NCBI GenBank assembly: GCA_900708905.1
Contig: CAADRB010000024.1
Location: forward strand, 552,333 to 616,332
Direction of reading: 5' to 3'
Source of the DNA: Hymenolepis diminuta
Taxonomy: Eukaryota; Platyhelminthes; Cestoda; Cyclophyllidea; Hymenolepididae
Length of the DNA stretch: 64,000 nucleotides
A program made the position numbers and the translations under genes. The notes beneath the pieces are model-generated. The model was not told the DNA's origin. It did not search any database and saw only the letters and a list, made by a program, of their open reading frames with translations. Shown here piece by piece: positions 21,356-33,925 of this stretch (position 1 is the first letter of the stretch; every line of letters starts with the position of its first letter).

Positions 21356-24300
21356 GAGGGGAAAGTAGGAAAAGAAATTGAGAAGAAAGAGAATGGCGCC
21401 GGTATTAAGTGAGGTTAATCGAGATTTTTAGGAACTAGCGAAATGAAAACGATAATGCGATTGCCAGACTTCGCATTCTTTGTTTGTTGATGAATAATCG
21501 AAAATTATGCTGATACACGAGGTGGTAGAAACGCGATACATAAAGAAACCTAGCAGACCTACGAGTGAGCGCGCGTAGGTACTGCCATAATTAAATAAAG
21601 AGAACGCCAGTTGGAAGGGCCTTTTGTACTTTATAAATGAGTGAGAAATAGTTCAGTCAAAATAAAAAAGCATTGAGCTGAGCTTAAAATGCAACTTGTG
21701 GGACCTAAAAATATTTTTTAACGCGACAAGGGATGCTCCTTTCAGTTTTTTCGCCAGCATTTCTAATGTCTTACCTTAAATTAATAAGTAATAGCAGTAT
21801 TTTTTCCCCATTTTTTTGCAACTGTAAGATTTAGGTTGTATTATCCATCGAATGCGACGGAGCCATTGTAATGATATAATAAGGTTAGCCTTTTCATAGT
21901 ATTGTGAAAAAATGAAAAATCGCTTGGTCTCTAATAGTATTAGAATTAAGTTTTGCCTTCTATAAATGTCCTTTGAAATCACCATTCAGAGTTTGCATGT
22001 TTCACTATATTCCGTAGTGTTCAAAATTTTCATCGATCTTAGACGAGATAAGGAAGTATTCATCGTTCAAAGGCGATAGTAGAGCAAGGGCTTCGTTCCA
22101 ACCTTTAACATTCATAATTAGATCTTATGTGTTGCTTGACACGAAAACTTAAAATTGAGGGCAAACAAGGTTATTTATGTGATGTATAAAACCAACTGAT
22201 CTTGACCCGAAATGTCCAGCTGTGTGATGGTTTCCCCTCTGGTTCACCATGTTCTGTGTGTCCCGAATATACGTCCATCCACGTTTTATCTGTGTGTGAA
22301 CTGACCTCAATAGATGAGATCTCATACTTAAATCTAAGTATTATCATAGAGAATGCAAACAAAGAGTAACTTTGGAAATGCATAGAGAGTCATCCTTTAA
22401 ATGGGTACCCAAAAAATTGTTAGCATACTCATGCGGGAAGTCAGAGGACATGAATTCAGTGCTCATTGGAACATGCCAATCAAAAAATATCTAGGTGCTC
22501 TGATTAAGCTCGTAATATGTGGATTTTAACAGTATTTCACATCAAACCCTATTCATTTTTATGATTTTTAAATATTAAAAATTCATGTTAAAATTATAGA
22601 TTTCAGCGGATTTTTTAAAGCAGAGATTCTGTCGATAAGCAGTCATCTGGTATTCCCGGGGTTGAAAGAAAATCCACCAAATTGAGGAAAGGTCAACGTA
22701 AACTGACTGATGTAAATGACTTTCAAACTCATTATAATATATAATGGCCATTTAGAAGTTAAAAAACATGCATAGGAATGAAATTACTCAAGAATATTTT
22801 TTGCGACTTTTTCCGCAGAGGAACAATTACTTAAACGCATCTTCTAAAATTACATTGAAATTAAACCATCTAAATTATTAGAAAGTTTAACTTTTTCGAG
22901 TTTCTACAAATTAATTAAATTTTATTACTCATTTTCTCTAACGACGTCAAACCCACTTGCAGGCTTCAGTTGTTGTGGTGGCAGGAAAGATTTTCACACT
23001 TCTTATCTTATCTTTCCTAACAACCTTTTACCTTTTTCGTGAAGAAAACGAAACAAATCACTTAGGAATTTACTTAGGTTCAATTTTAGGAAGAAGAATA
23101 GGCAGACGATTTAATTCAGCGACAAATTTTCTCCTCTTTGGCGAAAAAACGATTAGAACAACAAATCTTCCCCGATGGTATGTCACTAACCCAAAGCATA
23201 TGCATTTGCTAACTGAAATGGCCTTAAAATGAGGATGTTGTTATTAAAAAGTGAAGATAATGTAAGTAATTTTATACGTAATTTGTGTCGCAGTTTCATT
23301 TATTTGTAATTAAAAAGATCTTTTCGTCAAAGGATTGTATTAAGATGCAGTACTTAGTTTTCCGCATCATAACTAAGTCGGGGAAAAGATATTCAAATGG
23401 ATGGATTTCAGTCATAAAACCAAGATTTCTTCATAACTCCCGCTGCGGTAAGGGCTTCCTAGACTTTGAAAACTTCATTCCTTGAAATTTGGAGAGCTCA
23501 CTTTTGGAGATTAGTTTTCAGGACAAGTGGATGAAATTGCTGATTCTCAAGGGCGAAGATTTGTACTTATTTGGAGTTCCTTAATTTCATTCAGGTCAAA
23601 TTCATCCGACCGCAGAAAAGATTTTGTAGTGGCGCCAATTCCATCTTTATTTCCCCAGAGTACTTGGGTGGTATCAGCTGAGCTGAAGTTTTGATACAGG
23701 ATAAGATTTTTAACTTGATTCAATTTCCCTATTCAGATATCGATTAAGAGCACTAATCCGACATATATTAATGAAGATACTTTTAAAGCTTCACAGTATA
23801 TTTATTTCAGCTTAAATACAATTTGGTTTTGAGAATTTAAGTCCTAATATCCCTCCAACTACTTATGTATCTTAACTATAAACACAGACAAACACGACCA
23901 CCACCTACGGGTCACTTCTGTCTTCTTGGTCTTTTCTTGCTCTTCTGACACTTCTGCAAAAAACCTGCTTGTCACAAGCGTCCTCTTTCTATCCTGATTG
24001 CCGACTTTTTAAAATGCTTTCGTACATTTCGATAAGGTCGGTACATGTTGACAATTTATTTGATAGGACCCGGTTTTATTCTGTGAACGGAACAAATTTG
24101 TAAGTAACTAATTTTTTCCATTTTTTTCTTCTGCAGTTACCAACATTATATTTTTTGAAAATTACTTTTAACTATCAATATGCAAATTACTAAATCTTCT
24201 GAATTTCTCCACAGTTTTAAAAACAAATAAGATGAAATAGAATCACGACTTGAAATATATATTCTCACCATATGTTTACATTTACCGCAAATACATACAC

Positions 24301-24385
24301 ATACATAGATATAATTTAACATCTAGATTGTTCTAAATTCCATTTAAATAACAATACTTTTTCACCTCTCAAATCTATTCACAGT
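21356..24385. other. Intergenic, 3.0 kb
   Basis: No gene I can support. An open frame at 22962-23232 follows a CTTGCAG acceptor-like site and includes a hydrophobic run (IFTLLILSFLTTFYLF). It matches nothing I know and has no joinable neighbour. Confidence 0.5.
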
Positions 24386-27300
24386 TTATGTCGCAGATAC
24401 TGAGGTCTGTGGAGAAGAAGAGAAAGTGGGCGAGAGATCCGTAGTCAGGGGAACACCGGCAAGATCAGCGATCCACTCGGAAAGACTTTCAGAATTCATA
24501 CAACGGTAGACGAAGAATGTTGTCATGGCGATCACGTAGATGCGGATGACCCAATAGCGCCAAATGACATACAGGGAGAAAAGGAGGAAAAAGACCCAAT
24601 AGGCAAGGACCACACAAGCACCAGGAGACCACCTGTCATCCCGTCCATTTGCGATCATGGCGCCTTCACGGACAAGTTCTTGACCGGGGAAACGACGCTC
24701 ATCTGGGGGACTGGCTGAAACGAGGAAAATGATCATGAATATCAGCAAGGAGAAATAACATCATTCTCTAGGCCTTCTTCGCCTTGTGTGACTACGGAGC
24801 TGGTTGATTGCAAGAACCGCTTATAACATTTACACAAAAGTGTCTTTAACCTAGATGTTCTGAAAATTCGGCTATTTTAATCAATTAGAGTTAACTAGAC
24901 CGTGGAAGGTTTAAAAACTTAAAATTAAAGCCGATACAGTAAGTAAAGACCACGTTATCCGAACTCATCTCTGCAAAGTCGTTTCAAGGTGAGTACTCAC
25001 AAACATAGGTAATCTTCAAACCGTCTGGCATTCTTTATCAGTATGCAAACTCTTGACATCTTGACAGTTACTATAGTTACCTTCAATCATCGATATATTT
25101 TTAGATTTTTCATGTTAGTAAATTGCCATGGAGGAAGACCACTTAAGCCTTCTCCTCAAAAATTCAGCAAGGTTGAGCTCGAATGTACCTACAGTTACTA
25201 AATTGTACTTACTACTAGACTTTATATAATAAACAAGGATAATGTCATTCGTAATAGCTGGTGAAACACAAGACCAAGGCCAATATGCTTCTCGGAAGAT
25301 TTGAGAGAAAACCTTCAACTGGTTCAGCAGAAGTTTGTTTAAGTTTCACTTTTACCAAGTCCATGGAAGGAACTTACCATAGAAGTCCTTCAACATTTTC
25401 TCTTTCTCAGCCCATCGACTTTGCAACCACTTGGCCAAGGGCGAAGATGCAGAGACTTCAGATACCTCATTGTCAACCTGGCTTCCACCATCGGGAAAAC
25501 TATTGGTGACCGTGGGTTTATCGGTCAGAGGGGGAAGTTGATTAGCGGCCCATCTACGAACGTGAAAGTGAACCTCTTGTGGACATTCTCCAATCGCCAT
25601 TTTTAGTTCAGATTCGATGAGAGCGTAAGGGTAGGCCACTGTTACGTCATATACATAGGCTAGATCTGAAACAAAAATGGCCTTGATAAATCGCTAATAG
25701 AAATAAGATTGAACTCCATGTAATGCATCAGAGAGGATTTCACTACTTACCGGAGCCGAAAGCTCTGACGAAGCTTTCAAAACCCGTTGTACGTGGATGG
25801 AGGGTGTATCGATGAAGGGGGAGACCCACTTTCTTGGCATAAGCATCACTTCGTGTGAGACCATAGACACTTAAGTCCGTGCCTTCAGGAAACATCATAA
25901 CCTGAAATCCGATGAAAAAAAATGGAAATTACCCTTAGAATAAGAACAAACAAGCATTGTATAGTTGGCTATTTTAACAATCCACCAGAAATATAAATTG
26001 CGGAGATATAACATTATATATCGCACTATTTAAATTTATGAGATTTAATCACGTTGTTGGAATGATTTCAGTGTTTATACTATTAATTAAGAGGAGCCAA
26101 CTTCATTTCAAAAAATAATCCTGTGATCCTTCTCAAAGTCCGGGGCACACTAGTAGGCGGAGTTACTTTAGGGTCAACAATTAGAGACACTCATGTGTCA
26201 CTAAACACATTGTTTTGCTTACCTAAACTCTACAAATTTGTTATCAACATCTAGAGCACCTACATCTGCGTGTAATTTGGCTACTGAAGTTTGATATTTA
26301 AAATAGGCAATTACTCTCATCAATTTAAAATTACTTCCTCACATGCTTATCAGGTTATAATGTATTCAACTATCAAATAAAAGAGCCATTTACTTGTCGT
26401 TACGTCCAAGACACTGCCTGATTTATCAATCACATTCTAATTACACTTTATTCCCAAAAAATAGAAGCTAGAAAAGAGTGAAGCTGCCCAAATAGTTGTG
26501 AATGATTTATCTTTTTTCTTTTCTCATACCAAAATACATCACTTTGAGATAAAGAAAATAGGAATAAATCCAGGGTTACACATTTTGATCTCAATACAGA
26601 AAGCTAGATTTATATAATGATCCACCTTCAGGGAAGGTACTTCAACGGGCCAAAGGGACGTTAATAAAGAGCCTTCAACCCCTGAATTAAGAGAGCCCCA
26701 ACATCCACATATATTTAAGAAAAAAATTACAAAACCCATAAAGGGAAGTATTAAAGACACTTGAGTTGGGTAGGGGAAGGGATACTGGAGCTATTCTAAT
26801 TAGAAACTCGCATTCTACCACCTTCTTGAACAGAAATAACTAGTGCGGTTGGCTGTCGACACCATTAATTTTAAACCGACGGGGATTGATTTAATACTTC
26901 TAACTCGGTAGACCCGAATACTGACGGTTGCGCCCAAGCTTCTAGGCCAGCTACCCTCTGTTATACCTATTCAAGCAAACTTATTCCGAATAACTTCCTG
27001 ATTGAACCTACATAAGGCAAAGGTTTACAGCTGTTCTATGAAAGGACAATTAAAATAAATACGCGATAAAGAAGTTCTCTAAAGATTGAGGAGGAAAATA
27101 TTCACCTTCTTAAAGAACTGACTATCGAAATTCGAAAATAATAGAAAATTAATCAAAGTTAGAGGATTTCTTACAAATTTAAGAAAGAGACCATTAAATT
27201 ACTTAAAAGGGAAAATAATAGGACTATGACATGACGCAATGATCACTACATAGACCAAGCCAGGGGTTATGAGATTGACGCTCATCGGTCCAAATCCAAT

Positions 27301-29335
27301 ATCGTGAATGCAGAACCTCATTGGTCAATTCTGGCGAGAAATAAAGTTGTTTCCAGGATACGCACTCTCTCTACATGAGCGTGATAAACACTATGATGTA
27401 AGTAAAAATGTTTCAAATGAAGCAGATCGAAGGGAGCGTTAGAAAACTAGTAAATCTACTAAATTTACGATTAGCAGAAGGTATTCATAAAAATAGGACT
27501 TTTCTCCTTAATAAGTTAGAAAAAATTGAGTCAATCACCATTTTGATTAGACGAAAACACGTTCGCTACTAGCAGATAAATTGTTGACAAATATAAACTG
27601 TCATCCTCGTAATCGATTAGAATCTCTTATTTTCCAATTCGCCTAAAGTTAGAAGTAGTTAATCCCGCCTCCAAATACAAATGGGGGACTAAATCTCAAG
27701 GGGTCCGCTCATCGCAGGTTTAACCGATAGTTGTAATATGGAAATGGGAATAATAGGGGTATACACTTGGCACATAACAGTTTACCAAATCGAGAGACTG
27801 GCGCAAATAAAGATAAGCGACACCTCTGACACAACTAAGTTAACCCGGAGTGTACAAGGTTCAAATCTTAGTTCATTACTAAATAACCGTTCAATTGCTA
27901 TGGAAATAGAAAGGATATTAACATTCAATCTTTTAAAATTACATAACTCCAGATGTAAAATTTCTTCGACTATTCAACATATTAAAATGGTTTGCAAAAT
28001 ACAAGATTTCAAAAACATACAGGAATCAAAATTCTTAAAGGGCTTAACATTTTTCAAATACGAGAAGTCTGTCAAGAAGAACTTAACAGTGAAACCAAAG
28101 GTCCTAAAATTATGCTACCAGATGTAAATTTTCCTATGATCACTCCGAAATATGGACTGCTCTACAGAATATGAGATGAACGGTTAATGGGCATTCTTAA
28201 CTTTTCTTATAAGAATATGATCTATAGAACGAAACACTAAAAATGAAATGTGGAAGAAATCAAATCTATCAAGGCAAGAACACTACTTAGGTTCAAGAGA
28301 AGCCGTTTTTTCAAAACCCTTAAAATAAATTCAGTAAATGTAAAAATACAATCTATTATTTCTCTGTCCAAATCGATTTGTTTACATATTTTTATATTTA
28401 ATAGTTGTTTATTTTTATTGGTAAATAAAAAAATATGACGTACATGTGCGCTGCCCTGTAGTTTGAGAAGATACCTCACAGCTTGTTGCATACGTGCAAG
28501 ATCGAGGGCAATTTTGCGTTTCAGGAAAATGAAAGAATCCAATTGCATAGCCCATCCAACCCCAGGTAGTTTAGCAAGATCCCATTTGAGGACAATTTTG
28601 AAATGACGTGCATATCTTCCAAGAGAAAGAGCAAAAATCCAATCAAGACGGGTTCGATGATTGAGAACGAGGATGCTAGATGTTCCACTAGAAGGATCGT
28701 CGCCCTCTGAGCTACAGACATTATTGACATCTTCGGTTGAAGAGAATCCAGGGAGAACAAAATTGTCTCCAAAGAGTCGAACTTGTATTCGAAGGACACC
28801 ATTAAGAAGAACCTAAAATTGCGGACAGATTCAGTGTTAATAGAAATCAATACAACTGATAGCAGTTAATATATTTTGGACACGTTATTAGTTTCTAAAT
28901 ATTTATAGTACATTCCAGGGAAAAAAAGCAGCAATTGGTCAGCCTATTAATAGCTGATCGAGCAGAAATATAGCTTTTCGGATTTTCACGATTTTTTTTT
29001 GCAAATATCAAACAAAAATACTGATTTGCCTCGCTAAGCATGCACCATAATCGAACTCCACAGTCCATAAGGAGGAGGAAGAGTGAGGGGGCGACGTAGA
29101 CAAGGGGAAGAAACGGGCCCATCATAAAAAGGGAGCCGAAGAACCCCGTCAAAGTAAGCATCAGGAAGCAGAGTACACATCGCACCCTCTGTCGCTTGGT
29201 AACCGGATAGACCGGTGCCACAGGCTGAGGTATCAAGTCCTCCTCCTCTGTCTAGACAAATAAAACAATTAATATAAAGCGTAATCTTGAGGTAATGTAA
29301 AAACTAACCAGATTTTGACCAAAAGACTTAGACAT
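24386..29335 (-). CDS. LCLAT1: Lysocardiolipin acyltransferase 1-like (AGPAT family)
   Basis: Membrane acyltransferase of the ER or ER-mitochondria contact. The vertebrate enzyme reacylates lysocardiolipin and also lysophosphatidylinositol or lysophosphatidylglycerol. Six exons: 29309-29335, 29030-29251, 28444-28812, 25751-25901, 25378-25665 and 24386-24714, giving 461 residues (human about 376-414). Motif I is NHRTRLDW (134-141, catalytic H135 and D140). Motif III is FPEGTD (210-215). LHPRTTGF, YDVTVAYP and VHFHVRRW follow the human order. There is an N-terminal membrane segment (GFFGSLFMMGPFLPLVYV) and a C-terminal one (388-422). The middle third carries Ser/Asp-rich inserts (e.g. TEDVNNVCSSEGDDPSSG). 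Intron 2 (28813-29029) has a GC donor (GAG|GCAAAT): only this site keeps phase 0 and gives the exact human spacing from WCMLSE to LFGD. Intron 3 is 2.5 kb. ATG 29335 lies just 62 bp below the MRPS12 stop. Confidence 0.9.
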
Positions 29336-29397
29336 TTCTATACTTTCAAAGAGGTTTTATTTCTATGGAACAAATTGATACAGAAGAGAGAGGAAAT
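29336..29397 (-). promoter_or_regulatory. 62-bp MRPS12-LCLAT1 spacer with poly(A) signal and acceptor-like site
   Basis: Read on the minus strand, the spacer holds a pyrimidine run (TTTCCTCTCTCTTCTG), TTGTTCCATAG, AATAAA at 29361-29356, and TATAG ending two bases before the LCLAT1 ATG. A separate promoter is unlikely in 62 bp. The layout fits a polycistronic pre-mRNA resolved by cleavage/polyadenylation and spliced-leader trans-splicing, which is known in flatworms. Confidence 0.5.
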
Positions 29398-32354
29398 CTA
29401 CTTAGAGGATTTGAGGACGGGGGCACAATCAAATTTTCCACGAACAATTTTGTGCTTAACGCCGATAAGATCTTGACATCGACCACCTCGTACGAGGACC
29501 ATGTTGTGCTCCTGAAGGTTGTGCCCTTCGCCAGGAACATAGGCGACCACTTCACGCCCGTTGCTGAGTCGTACTTTCACGCATTTTCGGTTGGCGCTGT
29601 TGGGCTTCTTGGGTTTTCTAATGAGGGTTTTTAGAACTATACCCTAAAATAAAACAAATTTTGTGAGCAAATCATTTGAGAGGTAAACATGGGCTTTCCA
29701 ACAGAGGCATGTTCTTAGACATTATGATTTAAGGAGTAACATCACTCGCGTATCTTAACCACTTTAAGCGATAGCAGATATTAAAATTGTACAAAGTTTT
29801 GGGATCTAAAAGAGTCCAATCAGGAAGTATTTCGATTAGAGCATTGTAATTTGAAGATTTCCAGAAATAAGGGAATTTCCTTCGCTACATACATGTCTTA
29901 ATTCTGCTTTCGAAGAGACAGAAAGAATGAAATAAACAAGTACAATGCTTTATAAAAAAGAGCACAATTTTCTTATAGTTACAAGAGCAAATTTATTCGC
30001 TGCCATTCTTCATCGTGAGAAGACATCTGAACACAGGGAATAGCAAAAGCCGTTCAATATGGATTGAATTGAAAAGATAAATAATCTGTCCATCAAAAGA
30101 GCTTTAAAAAATTGCCAATGATTTCTGGAAATACGCTTTTTACTTCTTGGATGAGGTCTGCTGCATAGTATTTAATGCTTCAAATTACAGGATTTGAGTC
30201 CTCTGTTACTTAAGCGATTTCTTGTTAATGAAGTAGACCAACCGAATAACTTTAACCACATCAAATATTTTTTTTTCTCAAGTAGTCAAGACACTGGTGG
30301 ATTGGAAATAGCTCACGAGATTTTAAAATAGTGTAAGCTACACAATACGTTAGAAGTAGGACCGCAACCTAGATAATAAAACAGAAACAAAGTTGGAAAT
30401 CCGAACCGGGAGCCGGATAAGATCATATAATCATCTTAAAAAGGTCGTTCTTGAGGGGAGGTTTGTGGTCACGCATTGTGCTCTTCGTTTCTTGGTCCCT
30501 GTTTTCTTTTTTATACGTCTTACGGACTTTATGCCCTTTGATGTGCCATAATATTCATTTATACAACGCTTCCTACAATGGCATAGTTCATTGGGTAGAC
30601 ATAACTAAAAAAACGAATAAGAAGGTCATTCTGTTGTACAATTTTTAGACGCAGCAATTGTAGAGAAACAACCATCTCATGCAATAACCTTTTAATTAAG
30701 GAAAGGGTTATTTTTTCTCGAGAATTTAAGCAATTTTGGAGGGAATATGATACAGTCTTTAACACGACTGCCTAGGTGTCCTCGATAAATAAATTATCGC
30801 GACTCATCTTAGGAAATCATGTTGAAGAGCACACTAGCTAGCACTCCTAGAGAGCTGGTAAATGATTAATTAATTACTTGGAGCTTGAATAATTTTCCAG
30901 GTTGCGAAATAACTAGAAAAAAGGATAATTAAACCCAATACAATAATGCTAAGTGTGATTTTTGAAAGAAAGTCTTTCGTAATGCAAAAAGACAGAAAAA
31001 AGTTGTAATTGAATGAACTTCGGTAATTGATAGAGATACAAGAAGAAGCGCTTTCTATATTATGTAAAAAAGACAGAGCGGACAGTAAAGTTTGATTAGT
31101 AACCGAGTGAGGGAAAATGTTGATCGAATCCTGAAAGGAAAAGATAGATCATGACTCCTTAAAAATGTCATTTGAGGATCTTATTAACCAAAAGATAAAT
31201 AATGAGTATCAAGCACATTTCCTCTGAAGTAACAGACAAGAATACCACAAAACTATCGACGAAGAACTATTTCGATATCGAGTGCAAAGCTAACTAGATG
31301 ACGTACGCAACCATTAGATTAACGATAATGTCCATTCAAAAGATGGAGAGTACGAAGTTTCAAAGATAATTCCCAAATTATAAAGTGATTGATTGGAAAG
31401 AATTAAGCGGCACAATAATATTATTTAGTCCTTGCGATTATAATTACTCCCAAACTGCAGTTAACCAGAAAGAAAGGCATTTCATAGCCAAATGAAACAA
31501 AACCCAAAATTTGCTACAAGCAACGAAAATTCAAAATTAATTACATCCATAAACAAATATATCCTACTCCTGTAATAGAAAATAGAAATCAAAAACAAAT
31601 GTTGTGATACATCGACATTTCCTTATGATTCATATTCAATGAGAAAAACTACAAGGTACCATTTATTTTAATATTCATCTATAATATGTTAATGGAAGAG
31701 CAACAAAAATTTGATGCGGTCAAAAAAAATTCCAGAAGAAAGGTTAACGGCACTTCATTTAATTTACAAATACGCAAAAAAATATACTACATCAGTCTAA
31801 ACAGGAACGTAACTAGACAAAACATAGGAAAGCTAACGCTAAGTGATAAACATGAAAGTATAAAAGCGCGTTGTATGTTAGAAATTACAAGAATTAAGAA
31901 AGCAAGATTGTGAGGCATACTAGGTAATCTTATTATAAAAGCCTGGCTTTTAGATTTAATACATAAAACTTAACTGATAGAAAATTAGTCACTAACTTTC
32001 ATAAAAGGTTTGCCATCCATGTGTTTATTCGGAGATCGTTTCTTGCGGAAAGGGCCATAAAGAGCCATTTCTGCAATGGTTTTGTAAGTTCGAATGGCAA
32101 AAAAAGAAGATACTGATAGAAATGAAGAAGTAGAATTGTTGACCGCTGGTGAAATAAGAGAAGGAGTAACCGAATCTCTACATGCTACATGAGAAAGAAA
32201 ATAGTCAGTAAAATTAATATTGAATTAATTGACGTTAGCAACAAATAGCATAATCATCAACGATTAATTTATTCAGAAACATTCTAGCTAATTTACCTGA
32301 AGCTACAAAATGTCCTAAGCTCCCAAACAAGATTTTACAAGCACTCGTTAGCAT
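29398..32354 (-). CDS. MRPS12: Mitochondrial small ribosomal subunit protein uS12m (MRPS12)
   Basis: Mitochondrial ribosomal protein S12, part of the decoding centre. Exons 32297-32354, 31997-32184 and 29398-29643 give 163 residues. The C-terminal exon is textbook S12: [56 protein letters not shown]. The middle exon gives [20 protein letters not shown] before [10 protein letters not shown]. The first ~65 residues ([20 protein letters not shown] and Ser-rich sequence) are basic/hydroxylated with few acidic residues, as expected for a mitochondrial targeting sequence. Phases are 1 and 0. The last intron is 2.35 kb. It shares a short divergent promoter region with DR1 and lies 62 bp upstream of LCLAT1 on the same strand. 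Confidence 0.93.
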
Positions 32355-32706
32355 CGGATAGTTGAATTATATATTAACGAAAGCTCAGCCAATCAAACTT
32401 AGATCCAAAAGGTCGATACCATCAGACTAAAAATAAAATAAAATAATATTGTGAGAAAAATTGGTAAAAATATAAACCAATCAAATAAAACACATTGTGA
32501 CAATTTATTAAATAAGTGAGCATTTAAATTTTTAGCTACAAATATGCCAATAAATTAAAGTCATAAATAAGCGGGAAGATCCACATTGCGTATTATAGCC
32601 TTAAAACTAAAATACCAGAAACTATTTTGACCTTTATAATTTATGAAATCGTTACAGGTAAAACCGCAAAATTCGACTAGTCCTAGTTGCATTTTATTAG
32701 CTCAGG
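32355..32706. promoter_or_regulatory. Divergent promoter region MRPS12 / DR1
   Basis: 352 bp between opposite start codons. TTTATTAGCTCAG sits immediately before the DR1 ATG and looks like a splice or trans-splice acceptor. Confidence 0.5.
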
Positions 32707-33925
32707 ATGGAAAGTGAGTTGTGCCCCCTCATTTAGCATTCAAACACTTTATTTTACTGCAAATTTTCTGATTTCAGCCTCTATAACTTTTTATTTTTCT
32801 TCTTCTCTAAGTCTGTTCGTATTTAGTTAATTAAAGCGGGACATTTTTCCATACTTCAATTAATAATGTAAGATTTATCAGAATTCTTAATTTGTGTCGG
32901 TAAATCTATTTCATCTTCATTGTTTAAGAGTAGTCTATCTTTGTATCTGGTTTGAGACGGTTTTAAATGGTTTTGACTGTGAGACGTTTATTTTTATTTA
33001 TTTAAACTCGGATGTTCATCTAAACAAGTTTTAATTTGTTGTATTGCCATACAGGCAGTAAAATTTTGCAATTCTTTTTGATGTATCTATTTCAGATTTA
33101 CTATTGTTGAGAAATTAGTAAATATTAATTCGTAAAAATATGCCCTAGCGTTTTATTTAATTAATTTTGTCTGCTTAATTTTAGTTGACGACAATTTGGC
33201 ATTTAAGGAAGATGAAGAAGTTGCCATTCCGCGCGCGTCTTTAAATAAATTTATTAAGGAATTTCTCCCAGAAGCTCGTCTCTCAATTGAAACTCGTGAT
33301 TTAGTGCTCAACTGTTGCCACAAATTCATTCATCAACTTTCCTCTGAAGCCAATGCTGCTTGCGCCCGTGCAAATAAGAAAACCATCAACCCGGAGCATA
33401 TTCTTTCTGGTAGACTGTTATTTTTATAATCTTAGGAATTGATTTCAATTAGGTCTTGAATCTATGGGTCTCTCAGATTATGTTGCCGAAGTACGAGCTG
33501 CAAACGAAGGCGCCAAGGTTGAGTTAAAAGATCGAAGAATGTTGAGTGCTAGTCATCGGTTTAAGAAACAGGATCCTGAGGAATGGGATAGGCTGGGAGA
33601 AGAACAAGAACGCTTGTTCGAACTGGTGAGTCTTATACTATTATTTCATTAGTGGTACATGTGATTCTAAGTAAATTTCTTTTAGGCACGTGTGCAAATG
33701 TTGCAAGAGCAGCAGCAATTAATGGGAGAATCCGATCTTTTAAAAGCAGCTGAATCGACCATGCATGTTGTTACTGGTTGTAATCAAGATGTTTCAAGTC
33801 TCCCCTCCACATCTGATGGAAATAGTAAACCAAATGGTGATAATTTTGCCACAGCAACAGCTTCTATTCCTGCCTCTGCACTCCTCTTAGGTGGAGTTGT
33901 AGATAAAGATGATGAGTATGATTGA
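32707..33925 (+). CDS. DR1: Negative cofactor 2 beta (DR1), histone-fold transcription repressor
   Basis: DR1 pairs with DRAP1 to form NC2, which binds TBP on promoters and blocks TFIIA/TFIIB entry. Exons are 32707-32713, 33185-33409, 33453-33625 and 33686-33925, giving 214 residues (human 176). The histone fold is at about 15-85: AIPRASLNKFIKEFLPEARL, LNCCHKFIHQLSSEAN, KKTINPEHIL, then GLESMGLSDYVAEVR (human ALESLGFGSYISEVK). The Q-rich ARVQMLQEQQQLMGE matches the family's ARQQQAELAQQ region, and the tail ends acidic (DKDDEYD). The first coding exon is inferred: ATGGAAA|GTGAGT fits in phase and gives MEIDDNLAFK. It codes only seven bases, so it is less certain than the rest. Confidence 0.92.

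Noticed and set aside
22962..23232. 90-codon frame with a hydrophobic run after an acceptor-like CTTGCAG
   Set aside because: No ATG, no joinable neighbouring exon and no family resemblance.
27738..28174. Plus-strand open frames inside LCLAT1 intron 3
   Set aside because: AT-rich random frames; no known domain, splice context or repeat identity.
29365..29634. Plus-strand 89-codon frame opposite the MRPS12 last exon
   Set aside because: It is the antisense shadow of the highly conserved S12 coding sequence.
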